The notes: generated from the sequence alone by a model not told the origin. 64,000 nucleotides of DNA from Aquimixticola soesokkakensis (GCF_900172375.1 NZ_FWFS01000001.1:62001-126000); one strand, 5' to 3'. Shown: positions 1 to 11,809, counted from the stretch's first letter. Translations and numbers: made by a program.

Positions 1-1
1 C

Positions 2-1441
2 CTCGAAGTGCTGCGGATCCTCAACGAGCCGACCGCTGCCGCACTGGCCTACGGTCTGGACAAATCCGACACGAAAACCATCGCCGTCTATGACCTTGGC
101 GGCGGGACCTTCGATGTGACCATCCTCGAGCTTGGCGATGGCGTTTTCGAAGTGCAATCGACCAACGGGGATACGTTCCTTGGCGGCGAAGACTTCGACA
201 TGCGCATCGTGAACTACCTCGCGGACGAATTCAAAAAAGAGCATGGCGTCGATCTGACCAAAGACAAAATGGCCCTTCAGCGCCTCAAGGAAGCTGCTGA
301 AAAAGCCAAGATCGAACTGTCCTCCTCGCAGCAGACCGAAATCAACCAGCCGTTCATTTCGATGAACGCCGCGACCGGCCAGCCGCTGCACATGGTGATG
401 AAACTCACCCGTGCCAAGCTGGAAAGCCTTGTGGGCGATCTGATCAAGAACTCGATCAAACCCTGCTCGGCCGCGTTGAAAGATGCCGGTCTGAGCACCT
501 CGGACATCGACGAGGTCGTTCTGGTCGGCGGTATGACCCGCATGCCCAAAGTGATCGAGGAAGTGACGAAATTCTTCGGCAAAGAGCCCCACAAGGGCGT
601 GAACCCCGATGAAGTCGTGGCCATGGGTGCTGCGATCCAGGCCGGTGTTTTGCAGGGCGATGTCAAAGACGTTCTGCTGCTCGACGTGACGCCGCTCAGC
701 CTGGGTATCGAAACGCTCGGTGGCGTGTTCACCCGTCTGATCGACCGCAATACGACGATCCCGACGAAAAAGAGCCAGGTTTTCTCGACTGCGGAAGACA
801 ACCAGAACGCCGTGACACTGCGCGTCTTCCAGGGCGAGCGTGAAATGGCGGCAGACAACAAGATGCTCGGCCAGTTCAACCTGGAAGGCATTCCGCCCGC
901 ACCGCGCGGCCTGCCCCAGATCGAAGTGACCTTTGACATCAACGCCGACGGTATCGTCGAAGTGGGTGCCAAGGACAAAGGCACGGGTAAAGAGCACCGG
1001 ATCACGATCCAGGCCTCCGGTGGTCTGTCGGATGCCGACATCGAGAAAATGGTGAAAGACGCCGAAGAAAACGCCGAAGCCGATAAGGACCGCAAGGACC
1101 TCGTCGAGGCGAAAAACCAGGCCGAGAGCCTCATCCACTCGACCGAAAAGTCGATGGAAGAGCACAACGACAAGGTGGACCCGACCACCATCGAAGCGAT
1201 CGAACTGGCCATCGCCGCGCTGAAGGATCAACTGGAAACCGAAGACGCGGGCAAAATCCGCTCGGGCATCCAGAACGTGACCGAAGCGGCCATGCGTTTG
1301 GGTGAGGCGATCTACAAAGCCGAGCAAGACAAAGCCGAGGGCGCGCCCGAGGATGTCGATGCGGAAGGGTCTTCTGCGGGTCATGGCGACGATGACATCG
1401 TCGATGCCGACTTCGAAGATCTCGACGACAACAAGCGCTAA
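2..1441 (+). CDS. dnaK: Molecular chaperone DnaK (Hsp70), 5'-truncated by window edge
   Basis: This is the C-terminal three quarters of the ATP-driven Hsp70 chaperone, which folds client proteins in the cytoplasm with DnaJ and GrpE. The frame is open from base 2 and begins with the conserved [19 protein letters not shown] segment of the nucleotide-binding domain, so about 160 N-terminal residues lie outside the window. The actin-like phosphate-binding motif [10 protein letters not shown], the LVGGMTRMP motif, the linker [16 protein letters not shown] and the substrate-binding beta domain follow. The tail is acidic ([14 protein letters not shown]), as in other DnaK proteins. dnaJ follows 83 bases downstream, the usual dnaKJ arrangement. 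The promoter is outside the window. Identity is certain. Confidence 0.98.
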   Translation, partial: LEVLRILNEPTAAALAYGLDKSDTKTIAVYDLGGGTFDVTILELGDGVFEVQSTNGDTFLGGEDFDMRIVNYLADEFKKEHGVDLTKDKMALQRLKEAAEKAKIELSSSQQTEINQPFISMNAATGQPLHMVMKLTRAKLESLVGDLIKNSIKPCSAALKDAGLSTSDIDEVVLVGGMTRMPKVIEEVTKFFGKEPHKGVNPDEVVAMGAAIQAGVLQGDVKDVLLLDVTPLSLGIETLGGVFTRLIDRNTTIPTKKSQVFSTAEDNQNAVTLRVFQGEREMAADNKMLGQFNLEGIPPAPRGLPQIEVTFDINADGIVEVGAKDKGTGKEHRITIQASGGLSDADIEKMVKDAEENAEADKDRKDLVEAKNQAESLIHSTEKSMEEHNDKVDPTTIEAIELAIAALKDQLETEDAGKIRSGIQNVTEAAMRLGEAIYKAEQDKAEGAPEDVDAEGSSAGHGDDDIVDADFEDLDDNKR

Positions 1442-1471
1442 GGCGCTGCTTGGCTTGAGGAAAAACGCGTT

Positions 1472-1490
1472 GGCGGGGGTTTTTCCCGCC
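1472..1490 (+). other. Hairpin in the dnaK-dnaJ intergenic gap
   Basis: GGCGGG (1472-1477) can pair with CCCGCC (1485-1490) across a T-rich loop. No T-run follows the stem, so it is not a standard intrinsic terminator. It could slow transcription or mark an mRNA processing point between dnaK and dnaJ. The structure is seen; the role is inferred. Confidence 0.35.
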
Positions 1491-1524
1491 TGCGCGACTT
1501 TTCCCGGAAGGGTACCGAACAACC

Positions 1525-2679
1525 ATGGCTAAACGTGATTTCTACGAGGTTCTGGGAACATCGAAGGGCGCGTCTGCGGATGAGCTCAAGAAAGCCTATC
1601 GCAAAAAGGCGATGGAGTTTCACCCCGACCGCAACAAGGACAACCCCGACGCAGAAGCCAAGTTCAAAGAGGTGAACGAGGCCTACGACACGCTTAAAGA
1701 CGGCGACAAGAAAGCCGCCTATGATCGTTTCGGCCACGCCGCTTTTGAACAGGGCGGCATGGGTGGCGGGCGGCCCGGTGGCGGCTACGGTGGCCAGCAG
1801 GGGGATTTCTCCTCTGCGTTCTCCGATGTGTTCGACGACCTCTTTGGCGACTTTATGGGCGGTCAACGGGGCGGCGGTGCGCGCTCGCGTGCTGTGCGGG
1901 GATCCGACCTGCGCTACAATCTGCGCATCGACCTCGAAGAAGCCTACACCGGCATCCAGAAATCGCTCAACGTGCCCACGGCTGTGTCCTGTGACAAATG
2001 CTCAGGCACGGGGGCGGCGAACGGGGCCGAACCGCAAACCTGCCCGACCTGTTCAGGCATGGGCAAGGTGCGCACGCAACAAGGCTTTTTCACCACAGAG
2101 CGCACCTGTCCGACCTGTTCGGGCATGGGGCAGATCATCAAAGACCCCTGCACCAAATGTGGTGGCGCGGGACGGATCGAAAAAGATCGCGCGCTCAGCG
2201 TGAACATCCCCGCCGGCGTTGAAACCGGCACGCGCATCCGTCTTGCTGGCGAAGGCGAAGCGGGCATGCGCGGCGGTCCCACGGGTGATCTCTACATCTT
2301 TATCGAAGTTGCGCCCCATGCGCTCTTTGAACGCGAAGGCCCGCATCTGCACTGCACGGTGCCCGTGTCGATGGTGTCCGCCGCTTTGGGTGGGGACATC
2401 GAGGTGCCGACGATTGATGGCGGTCGCAGCCGTGTGAAAATCCCTGCCGGGTCGCAATCGGGACGTCAAATGCGCCTGCGCGGCAAGGGGATGCCTGCGC
2501 TGCGGGGCGGTTCGGTGGGCGATATGTTCATCGAACTGTCGGTGGAAACGCCCGTTAACCTCACGGCAAAGCAAAAAGAATTGCTGCGCACCTTCGAGGA
2601 AATCGACGCCGACAATAACCCCGAAAGCTCCACTTTCTTCAGGAAAGTGAAAAGCTTTTGGGATGGCATGAAGAGTTAA
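1525..2679 (+). CDS. dnaJ: Co-chaperone DnaJ (Hsp40)
   Basis: The product stimulates the DnaK ATPase and delivers unfolded clients. The 384 residues show full type-I DnaJ architecture. A J-domain carries the catalytic HPD triad at residues 33-35. A Gly/Phe-rich linker covers about 75-110. Four CxxCxGxG zinc repeats ([16 protein letters not shown] twice, CTKCGGAG) lie at about 155-215, followed by the two beta-barrel substrate-binding domains. The length matches the family. The ATG at 1525 leads directly into the canonical [11 protein letters not shown] start. It follows dnaK by 83 bases and ends at a strong terminator, so dnaKJ is probably one transcript. Confidence 0.98.
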   Translation: MAKRDFYEVLGTSKGASADELKKAYRKKAMEFHPDRNKDNPDAEAKFKEVNEAYDTLKDGDKKAAYDRFGHAAFEQGGMGGGRPGGGYGGQQGDFSSAFSDVFDDLFGDFMGGQRGGGARSRAVRGSDLRYNLRIDLEEAYTGIQKSLNVPTAVSCDKCSGTGAANGAEPQTCPTCSGMGKVRTQQGFFTTERTCPTCSGMGQIIKDPCTKCGGAGRIEKDRALSVNIPAGVETGTRIRLAGEGEAGMRGGPTGDLYIFIEVAPHALFEREGPHLHCTVPVSMVSAALGGDIEVPTIDGGRSRVKIPAGSQSGRQMRLRGKGMPALRGGSVGDMFIELSVETPVNLTAKQKELLRTFEEIDADNNPESSTFFRKVKSFWDGMKS

Positions 2680-2700
2680 GGGCGCGAGAGCGCCCTTTTT
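2680..2700 (+). terminator. Intrinsic terminator after dnaJ
   Basis: A GGGCGC/GCGCCC stem with a four-base GAGA loop is followed by at least five T. It starts one base after the dnaJ stop codon. This is a textbook Rho-independent terminator closing the dnaKJ operon. Confidence 0.9.
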
Positions 2701-2733
2701 CACACCCGTTTCTGCAAAAATCTTAGCTCATCG

Positions 2734-2756
2734 TTAACACTTGATTCATTAGAATC
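2734..2756. promoter_or_regulatory. Inverted repeat and near-CtrA box upstream of radC
   Basis: TTAA-N7-TTCA at 2734-2748 is one base away from the CtrA consensus TTAA-N7-TTAA. It overlaps a perfect 5-base inverted repeat, GATTC-ATTA-GAATC, at 2743-2756. The site lies 16 bases before the radC start codon. Either element could be an operator. Both are short enough to occur by chance. Confidence 0.25.
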
Positions 2757-2771
2757 GGGTGACGCTAAGGC

Positions 2772-3533
2772 ATGACAGTCCGCACCTCACATTTCGCTGA
2801 AATGCCGCAATGGCTCTTTGATCTGGATAACGCGCGCCCCATCTCGATGCCTCCGCGCGCACCTTCCATCATCAAAGATCACCGCAAGCGGCTAAAAGAG
2901 CGCTTTTCAACCTCTGGCGCCGCTTCGGTGCCGGATGTCGAGCTTTTGGAACTGGTCCTGTTCCGTGCGATCCCCAAAGCGGAGGTTACGGTGCTGGCGG
3001 AAAAATTGATGCAGCGCTTTGGCGACTTCAATCGCGTTGTCTCTGCCCCTGAAAGCCGGTTGCGCGAGGTCGAGAATGTCTGCCCGGCAGTCATCCACGA
3101 ACTCAAGCTGATCGAAGCCGCAGCTCAAAGACTGGCGCGGGCCAAAGTCATGCAGCAACATGTCATCTCCAGCTGGGATGCCGTGCTCGACTATTGCCAC
3201 ACAACGATGGCCCACCGCGAAACCGAACAGTTTCGGGTGCTGTTTCTGGACCGGAAAAACGTGTTGATCGCCGATGAGGAACAGGCGCGCGGCACCGTCG
3301 ATCATGTGCCCGTCTATCCACGCGAAATCGTCAAACGGGCGCTGGAACTCAACGCCTCTGCGCTGATCCTTGTACATAACCACCCCTCCGGCGATCCCAC
3401 ACCGTCAGACACCGATATCACGATGACCTGCCAGATCCGCGATGCGGCTGAGGCTCTGGATATCGTGCTGCACGACCATCTAATTATCGGGAAATCGCGC
3501 GAACTCAGCTTTCAAGCGCAGGGGTATCTGTAG
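2772..3533 (+). CDS. radC: RadC family JAB/MPN-domain protein
   Basis: This 253-residue member of the RadC/UPF0758 family has a helix-hairpin-helix-like N-terminal half (about 40-125) and a C-terminal JAB1/MPN metalloprotease fold. The zinc-binding signature HNHPSGDPTPSDTD starts at about residue 202, with an upstream Glu (ETEQF) that could complete the site. The family was historically linked to DNA repair, but the molecular role is unsettled; the JAB fold suggests a peptidase or nuclease-like activity. The start at 2772 is the first ATG in frame. The gene ends one base before the convergent PstS-OmpA gene, with no terminator between them. Confidence 0.93.
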   Translation: MTVRTSHFAEMPQWLFDLDNARPISMPPRAPSIIKDHRKRLKERFSTSGAASVPDVELLELVLFRAIPKAEVTVLAEKLMQRFGDFNRVVSAPESRLREVENVCPAVIHELKLIEAAAQRLARAKVMQQHVISSWDAVLDYCHTTMAHRETEQFRVLFLDRKNVLIADEEQARGTVDHVPVYPREIVKRALELNASALILVHNHPSGDPTPSDTDITMTCQIRDAAEALDIVLHDHLIIGKSRELSFQAQGYL

Positions 3534-3534
3534 A

Positions 3535-5091
3535 TCAGCGCAGCCAAACTTCGACGCGCCGATTGAGATCGCGACCCCACGCCGCATCGTCACAGGCGAT
3601 CGGCAGCGCCTCACCATACCCGCTGACGCTCAGGGAGACCCGAGACGGGTCATAGGTGACCGCCAGCCGCTCAACAAGGCGCGCAACCGCCTGTGCGCGC
3701 CGCTCGGAGAGTTGACGATTCAGCGATGCCGCCCCTGCCCCGTCGGAAAACCCGACAAAGATCACGCTGCGGCCATCGAATGCGCCGGTTTCTATCGCAC
3801 GCGCCAAGGCACTTGCGTTCGAACGCGACTGCGCATCCAGTTCACTCGATCCGCCCGTAAAGCGAAAGCTCATCGACAGCCGCTCTGCCCCCTCAAGCGC
3901 CGCAACCACCCCCTGAAGGGTGCTTAAGGACACGTCCGGCCCGGCAGCGCGAATGGCATTGGACAGGCGCGCGCCCTGATCACGCATTGGAATGGTCACG
4001 AGCCCCTGATCCACAAACCCCTGCGCACGGGTGACTTCCTGTGCCGCTGGCGCGGCGATGAAATCAAGAAAGTCGCTCGCGATTTTTGGCAAAATCCGGG
4101 CGGGTGTGAACGCATAGAGCGGCGCGAAAAGCGGGTAATCCTCGGCCTTGACCAGCGGCGCCGTGGCATAGGCGTGGAACCCGCACGCCCCCGTGAGCGA
4201 TAAGGGTTTCGCGCCCATCGGGGCCGACAGGCTACCCAAACCCAAGGCATAGGGGTCCTGGCGCAGAGCCGTGGTCACACCGGCTTGGGTCGAATGCGCA
4301 ATCACCGATCCGCCCAAGGACTTGCCAAACGGCGCAAGCACAGTGGCCGTTGCATCCAGTGCCAAGGCATCGCCATCGACACCGACATGGACCGAAATCG
4401 GCGCCTCCGCGCCCCCAAGATCGGCCCAATTGGTGATCTCACCGGCCAGAACCCCCGAGAGATCGCGCAAGGAAATCGCGGACACCGGATTGGCAGGCGC
4501 GACATAGGGCACCAGCGCATCCAGCGCCAACACGCGGCTGCGGCGCGCGTCATGCAGGCGCCCGATCCCCGCCGCAAGCCCGGCGGACACCTCGTCACGT
4601 GTAGCGTCACGCAGCGACAGGGCGATATCGGCCTCATCGGCAGCCAAGGCTGCGAACCCTGCGGCACTGGTCGAGAGGGTGATGGTAAAATCCGCCACCG
4701 GCGTGTCATCGTCCCTCTTGCGCAATTCCAAAAGAATGGTTTGTGGCGAGAGGGTGCGACGGTTGACCAGCAGGCCTTGCTCCTGGGCAAAGCCGCTTAC
4801 CAGCGCGGGCAGCAAGCGATCCCCGATCGCGGTCGCCCCAACAAGGCGCACATCGGCGACATAGGACCCGACGTCGACACAGGCCGGCCCGTCGCAATCG
4901 ACGCCCGCGCTGTCCACCGTCAAAATTCCGAATTCGGTTTCAACGCGATAAAACTGTCCGTCGAAGCTGCGAAAATCACCGTCGATCCGCACCGCGCCGT
5001 CACGCGACACCAGCGAAATATCCTGCGCCTGTGCCACCGACAGCGTCAGCCCCCAAAGAGCGACACCCAGAACCGCCTTGATTATTCGCAT
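3535..5091 (-). CDS. Periplasmic PstS-like substrate-binding protein fused to an OmpA domain
   Basis: The 518-residue exported protein has a Sec signal peptide at 1-22 (cleavage near AQA-QD). A small beta-rich module with two cysteines (CDGPAC) covers about 23-70. A periplasmic binding-protein fold resembling phosphate-binding PstS (LysR-substrate-like) covers about 75-380. An OmpA-type peptidoglycan-binding domain covers about 395-518, with the typical LNRQLSERRAQAVARLVERL and NRRVEVWLR motifs. The domain order suggests a ligand-binding protein tethered to the cell wall instead of one serving an ABC importer; no pst permease or ATPase is nearby. It lies 36 bases after the unknown periplasmic gene at 5128-6105, so the two are probably co-transcribed. 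The ligand is unknown; phosphate is only the family default. Confidence 0.85.
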   Translation of the reverse strand: MRIIKAVLGVALWGLTLSVAQAQDISLVSRDGAVRIDGDFRSFDGQFYRVETEFGILTVDSAGVDCDGPACVDVGSYVADVRLVGATAIGDRLLPALVSGFAQEQGLLVNRRTLSPQTILLELRKRDDDTPVADFTITLSTSAAGFAALAADEADIALSLRDATRDEVSAGLAAGIGRLHDARRSRVLALDALVPYVAPANPVSAISLRDLSGVLAGEITNWADLGGAEAPISVHVGVDGDALALDATATVLAPFGKSLGGSVIAHSTQAGVTTALRQDPYALGLGSLSAPMGAKPLSLTGACGFHAYATAPLVKAEDYPLFAPLYAFTPARILPKIASDFLDFIAAPAAQEVTRAQGFVDQGLVTIPMRDQGARLSNAIRAAGPDVSLSTLQGVVAALEGAERLSMSFRFTGGSSELDAQSRSNASALARAIETGAFDGRSVIFVGFSDGAGAASLNRQLSERRAQAVARLVERLAVTYDPSRVSLSVSGYGEALPIACDDAAWGRDLNRRVEVWLR

Positions 5092-5127
5092 GAAACGCGC
5101 CCCGCCGTCAGATCCGTTCTGACTACG

Positions 5128-6105
5128 TTAGTTTTGCGCGAATGTCAGGTCGTCAAAGAGGTTTTTCAAGCTGATGAAACCACCGGAGGTGTCGCAGACA
5201 GGCATGGGCAGGCTAACGGGCAACATTTGCCGGCTGCCATCCTCGTTCATCACAAGCGCCTGCGCCGCAAGCGTGCGCCCGCAGGTCGTCGCACTGACGT
5301 CCACCTCGGCCTCGACACGCACGTCGAGATCGGCAGGCGCGCGATCTGCGGGGAAAGAATAGACCTGCGCGTGCAGCGCATCCGCGCCCGTTGCGCTGCC
5401 AAGGAGGGTCAAAAACCCACCCGTCGCCGCCACGCCGGTTTGCGGATCGCGCGGCATCTGGGGCGACACATGCCCGTCTTGCCCATAGGCGGCTCCCCCT
5501 TCAAAGGCATTCAGGCGAAAGCCCGCGTCGCCCGACCATTGCAGCACCGAGCGGCGATATCCCGCCAGGGTGAACATCTCGGTCTTGGTCACGACCTCAG
5601 TGCCGTCAAGAAACCGGAATGTTACCTCGCCCGCGCTTTCGAGCGCGGGCATCACGAGCGCCAATGAGCCGTTTTCGTCCAGGGTCTCGCTAAAGCGCAT
5701 CCCGGCGTGGCTGATCTGGACGGGCGCATGGGCGTGGCACAGCGCGCGAAGCGACAGGGCAATCATCGCGCCATCCGAGGGCAAAGCGCTGGCCTGTGGC
5801 GCACAGCGTGGCGCGAGCGGGGAAAAACCGGGCGCGTCGGACAGCAGGCGCGGCACAGATCCCGTGTCGTTCAGCGCGATCAAACGCGGCGACAAGGCCG
5901 GCGGAATATCGGGGGGCGGCGCAAGATCCGCGAGCACAGCAGGCGGCAAAGGCACACCGGAGGCCAGCGAGGGCGTCTGTGGAACAACCGCGCGCGCAGA
6001 TTGCAGATGTCCCGCCGTTGCATAGCCATCGCCCATAAACTGCCCGACGGCATAGACGATGCCACTGATCGCGATGACCGCGAAAACCCTGTTGCGCGTA
6101 TTCAT
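5128..6105 (-). CDS. Membrane-anchored periplasmic protein of unknown function
   Basis: I do not recognise a named domain in these 325 residues. An N-terminal hydrophobic segment (about 7-24, VFAVIAISGIVYAVGQ) looks like a signal anchor. It is followed by a Pro/Ala-rich linker (about 40-75) and a soluble domain with four scattered Cys (RCAPQ, LCHAH, TTCGR, PVCDT) that could form disulfides. The ATG at 6105 is preferred over an upstream TTG because AGGGG lies about 7 bases before it. The gene sits between secA and the PstS-OmpA gene on the same strand and probably starts a two-gene unit with the latter. That link suggests an envelope role, but no function should be assigned. Confidence 0.7.
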   Translation of the reverse strand: MNTRNRVFAVIAISGIVYAVGQFMGDGYATAGHLQSARAVVPQTPSLASGVPLPPAVLADLAPPPDIPPALSPRLIALNDTGSVPRLLSDAPGFSPLAPRCAPQASALPSDGAMIALSLRALCHAHAPVQISHAGMRFSETLDENGSLALVMPALESAGEVTFRFLDGTEVVTKTEMFTLAGYRRSVLQWSGDAGFRLNAFEGGAAYGQDGHVSPQMPRDPQTGVAATGGFLTLLGSATGADALHAQVYSFPADRAPADLDVRVEAEVDVSATTCGRTLAAQALVMNEDGSRQMLPVSLPMPVCDTSGGFISLKNLFDDLTFAQN

Positions 6106-6275
6106 ACCCAAACCCCTAACGAGACAAAACCTTGGGATAAGGTGCAGGATGCGTCGGGCAATTCTGTGGCTTTGGTCGGGCGAGACTGTGGTCGGACCCC
6201 GTCGCCTGAGCGGCCCGTCAATTTATCCTTAATTTTCGATGTATCTTAGCAAAGCGAATTTGGCCGCTGAACGAC

Positions 6276-6310
6276 AAAAGGCCCCGCAGTGTGCACTGCG
6301 AGGCCCTTTG
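6276..6310 (-). terminator. Intrinsic terminator after secA
   Basis: On the minus strand a long imperfect stem (AAAGGGCCTCGCAGTG against CACTGCGGGGCCTTT, with one or two bulges) ends in a short T-run. It begins 17 bases after the secA stop codon. Confidence 0.8.
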
Positions 6311-6326
6311 AGGCATGTCAAACCGC

Positions 6327-9026
<2,700 letters not shown>

Positions 9027-9139
9027 GTTTTCTCCGCTCGGTGCTATTTGACGGGATCGTGTGTCGGTGGGGATTGCCCCCTTGCCGGTCTCCCCATACA
9101 AACAGGCGCGATCGGCTCCTTTTCTCGGTCCACTGAGCG

Positions 9140-9167
9140 ATTTAAGGGTCCCAGCATATACTGTCAA
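9140..9167 (-). promoter_or_regulatory. Probable sigma-70 promoter of secA
   Basis: On the minus strand a perfect -35 TTGACA (9162-9167) is separated by 16 bases from a TTAAAT -10 (9140-9145). Transcription would start near 9133, giving a leader of about 107 bases before secA. It supports the shorter SecA start. Confidence 0.55.
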
Positions 9168-9205
9168 CTTTGGGCACTAAATGAAGTGCCGGGAAGGACC
9201 ATTCG

Positions 9206-10108
9206 ATGTTGAACCGCTTTGCACAGGGCACAGTTCTTGCAGCCTCTCTGATTGCCGCTGCCATGCCCGCGTTTGCACAAGACGCCGCAACTCCCGAGAC
9301 CACAACTGAAACTGCCCCGCAGACCCGCCCCGCCCCCAGCGCCGACACGGTCGTCGCCTCGGTCAACGGCACGGATATCACCTTTGGCAACCTGATCGTC
9401 GCGCGTCTGGCCCTGCCCGCGCAGTATCAAACCCTGCCCGAAGATGTTCTGTACGACGGTATCTTGCAGCAACTCATCCAGCAAACCCTGCTGGAACAGT
9501 CGCTGGGCGATGATCTGAGCGCACGCTTGCAACTCCAGCTTGAAAATACCCGCCGCTCGGAAATCGCCGCCGCTACGCTTGAACAGATTGCGACCGCCGG
9601 TGTGACAGACGACGCCCTGAGCGCCGCCTATGATGCGAAATACGCCGAATTCGAAGCGGGCCGCGAATATCACGCCGCCCATATTCTGGTCGAAACCGAA
9701 GAAGAAGCCGCCAAGCTGAGCCAGGAAGCTCGCGACGGGGCCGATTTCGGGGACCTTGCGAAAGACAATTCCACTGGCCCGACCGGACCCAACGGCGGCG
9801 ACCTTGGCTGGTTTGGCGCAGGCATGATGGTCGAACCCTTCGAGGCGGCTGTTGTCGACATGGAGGAGGGCGATATTTCCGACCCCGTCCAGACCCAGTT
9901 CGGCTGGCATGTGATCAAGCTGCTCGAAACCCGCCTTGCCGAGGCGCCCACGCTGGACGATGTGCGCGACGAATTGACGGCTGAGGTGCAAACGCAGGTG
10001 ATCGAAGACCGTCTCGCCGCGCTGGAAGCGGACGCGACCATCACCCAGACCGCCGCAAGCGAGGTTGACACCTCCAAGCTGACCGACACCGACCTGCTCG
10101 ACAACTGA
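9206..10108 (+). CDS. Periplasmic peptidyl-prolyl isomerase (parvulin/SurA-PrsA type)
   Basis: This 300-residue exported folding factor catalyses cis-trans isomerisation of prolyl bonds. It has a Sec signal peptide at 1-24 (cleavage AFA-QD), a Thr/Pro-rich spacer, an N-terminal helical chaperone region, and a rotamase (parvulin) domain at about 154-245. The domain shows HAAHILVETEEEA, DFGDLAKDNSTGPTGPNGGDLGWFG and FGWHVIKL. The C-terminal helix is Thr-rich. There is no lipobox, so it should be soluble in the periplasm. The start is the ATG with GGAAGGA about 8 bases upstream. argJ follows 21 bases later and is probably co-transcribed. Confidence 0.92.
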   Translation: MLNRFAQGTVLAASLIAAAMPAFAQDAATPETTTETAPQTRPAPSADTVVASVNGTDITFGNLIVARLALPAQYQTLPEDVLYDGILQQLIQQTLLEQSLGDDLSARLQLQLENTRRSEIAAATLEQIATAGVTDDALSAAYDAKYAEFEAGREYHAAHILVETEEEAAKLSQEARDGADFGDLAKDNSTGPTGPNGGDLGWFGAGMMVEPFEAAVVDMEEGDISDPVQTQFGWHVIKLLETRLAEAPTLDDVRDELTAEVQTQVIEDRLAALEADATITQTAASEVDTSKLTDTDLLDN

Positions 10109-10129
10109 TCGCTACAGAAAGCGCATATC

Positions 10130-11371
10130 ATGGCTAAAATCACCTCCGTATCCCCGCTCGCGCCCAAATCGGGCTTTCCGAAGATGCCGGTGATCGAGGG
10201 GGTGCGTTTTTGCGCCCTTGAGGCAGGTGTGCGCTATAAAGGCCGCGTCGATGTGATGCTGGCCGAATTATGCGAAGGCACCGTGATGGCGGGGGTGTTT
10301 ACCACCTCCGCCACGCGCTCTGCGGCGGTTCTGGACTGTCAGGACAAGATCAACGGCCCGACGGACGGTGGTGCTGCGATTCTTGTCAACGCTGGCAATT
10401 CCAACGCCTTTACCGGCAAGAACGGCTTTGATGCTGTCGCGGCGATCACCAAAGCCACGGCGGATGCCATGGGGCTGGACGCGCAGCGGGTGTTTACCTC
10501 TTCCACCGGTGTCATCGGTGAGCCGATGAAATGGGAGCGCATCACAGCCAAGCTTGAGGATCTCAACGCCGGGCTTGAGGCGGACGCGCTCGAAGCAGCC
10601 GCCCGCGCCATCATGACCACCGACACCTTTGCCAAAGGCGCGACCACAACCGTGGATATCGACGGCAGCGCCGTCAAAATTGCCGGCATCGCCAAAGGCT
10701 CAGGGATGATCGCCCCCGACATGGCCACGATGCTTGTCTATATTTTCTCCGATGCCAAAATCGCGCAGCCCTTGCTGCAAAAAATGGTCAGCCGCGCCTC
10801 TGACACGACGTTCAACTGCATCACCGTCGACAGCGACACCTCCACTTCGGACACCTTGCTGATGGCGGCCACGGGCAAAGCCGGCAGTGAAATCCTTGAG
10901 GGCACCGCCCAGGCGCAGGCCTTTGAAACCGCGCTGCACGGTGTGATGCTGGACCTGTCCCATCAGGTGGTCAAAGACGGCGAGGGCGCGACCAAATTCG
11001 TCGAGGTACGCGTCAGCGGCGCAGACAGCGATGCGGATGCACGCAAGGTTGCGATGGCGATTGCCAATTCCCCGCTGATCAAGACCGCCGTCGCGGGCGA
11101 AGATCCCAACTGGGGCCGCGTGGTGATGGCTGTGGGCAAGTCGGGCGCAAAGGCCGAACGCGACCTGCTGACCATCCGCTTTGGCGACATTCTTGTGGCG
11201 GAAAACGGCTGGGTCTCGCCCGAGTATTCCGAGGATGCCGGTGCGGCCTATATGAAGGGCGAGGAACTGGTCATCGGGCTGGATATGGGGCTTGGTGGCG
11301 GGGCGGCAACTGTCTGGACCTGCGATCTGACCCATGGCTACATCTCCATCAACGCCGACTACCGGTCCTAA
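10130..11371 (+). CDS. argJ: Bifunctional ornithine acetyltransferase / N-acetylglutamate synthase ArgJ
   Basis: ArgJ moves the acetyl group from N-acetylornithine to glutamate and can also use acetyl-CoA, closing the cyclic arginine pathway. The 413-residue precursor cleaves itself into alpha and beta chains. The conserved GMIAPDMATML motif is present, with Thr200 as the new N-terminal nucleophile of the beta chain. The length fits the family. It lies 21 bases after the parvulin gene and 1 base before mutT, which points to a three-gene operon. argG, a later arginine gene, is at 36.8 kb. Confidence 0.97.
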   Translation: MAKITSVSPLAPKSGFPKMPVIEGVRFCALEAGVRYKGRVDVMLAELCEGTVMAGVFTTSATRSAAVLDCQDKINGPTDGGAAILVNAGNSNAFTGKNGFDAVAAITKATADAMGLDAQRVFTSSTGVIGEPMKWERITAKLEDLNAGLEADALEAAARAIMTTDTFAKGATTTVDIDGSAVKIAGIAKGSGMIAPDMATMLVYIFSDAKIAQPLLQKMVSRASDTTFNCITVDSDTSTSDTLLMAATGKAGSEILEGTAQAQAFETALHGVMLDLSHQVVKDGEGATKFVEVRVSGADSDADARKVAMAIANSPLIKTAVAGEDPNWGRVVMAVGKSGAKAERDLLTIRFGDILVAENGWVSPEYSEDAGAAYMKGEELVIGLDMGLGGGAATVWTCDLTHGYISINADYRS

Positions 11372-11372
11372 G

Positions 11373-11771
11373 ATGAAGACGCTTCTGGTATCCGCCGTCG
11401 CGTTGATCGACATCGAGGGGCGCGTGCTGCTTGCGCAGCGCCCCGAAGGCAAATCCCTCGCCGGTCTGTGGGAATTTCCCGGCGGCAAGGTAGAAGAGGG
11501 CGAGACGCCGGAATCAGCCCTGGTGCGCGAGCTCCATGAGGAACTTGGCATCGAAACCTGGAACTCCTGCCTTGCGCCGCTGACCTTCGCTTCGCACAGC
11601 TACGAGGAATTCCACCTGCTGATGCCGCTGTTTGCCTGCCGCAAATGGAACGGTATCCCCCAGCCCAAAGAAGGGCAGGTCCTCAAATGGGTGCGCCCGC
11701 TTGATTTGCGCGACTATCGCATGCCCCCCGCCGATATTCCGCTGATTCCGATCCTGCGGGAATGGCTCTAG
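11373..11771 (+). CDS. mutT: 8-oxo-dGTP diphosphatase MutT (Nudix)
   Basis: The 132-residue Nudix hydrolase is expected to remove oxidised guanine nucleotides (8-oxo-dGTP) so that they are not built into DNA. The full Nudix box GX5EX7REUXEEXGU is present at about 37-60 (GGKVEEGETPESALVRELHE and the following EELG). The WEFPGGK approach and compact size are those of MutT-type enzymes. The ATG at 11373 is one base after the argJ stop; a longer frame would overlap argJ by 38 bases. Other Nudix substrates cannot be ruled out, but this subfamily in Rhodobacterales is normally called MutT. Confidence 0.9.
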   Translation: MKTLLVSAVALIDIEGRVLLAQRPEGKSLAGLWEFPGGKVEEGETPESALVRELHEELGIETWNSCLAPLTFASHSYEEFHLLMPLFACRKWNGIPQPKEGQVLKWVRPLDLRDYRMPPADIPLIPILREWL

Positions 11772-11794
11772 CGAAATCGGCGCCTGGTGCCATC

Positions 11795-11809
11795 TTAAGC
11801 GTTGATTAT
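11795..11809 (+). promoter_or_regulatory. Near-CtrA box upstream of the 47-residue gene
   Basis: TTAA-N7-TTAT is one mismatch from TTAA-N7-TTAA. It lies 120 bases before the small gene at 11930, in an AT-rich stretch (11772-11929). A 6-base inverted repeat (GTTAAG/CTTAAC, 11870-11899) around a TATAAA lies nearer the gene. All are weak single-site signals. Confidence 0.2.
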
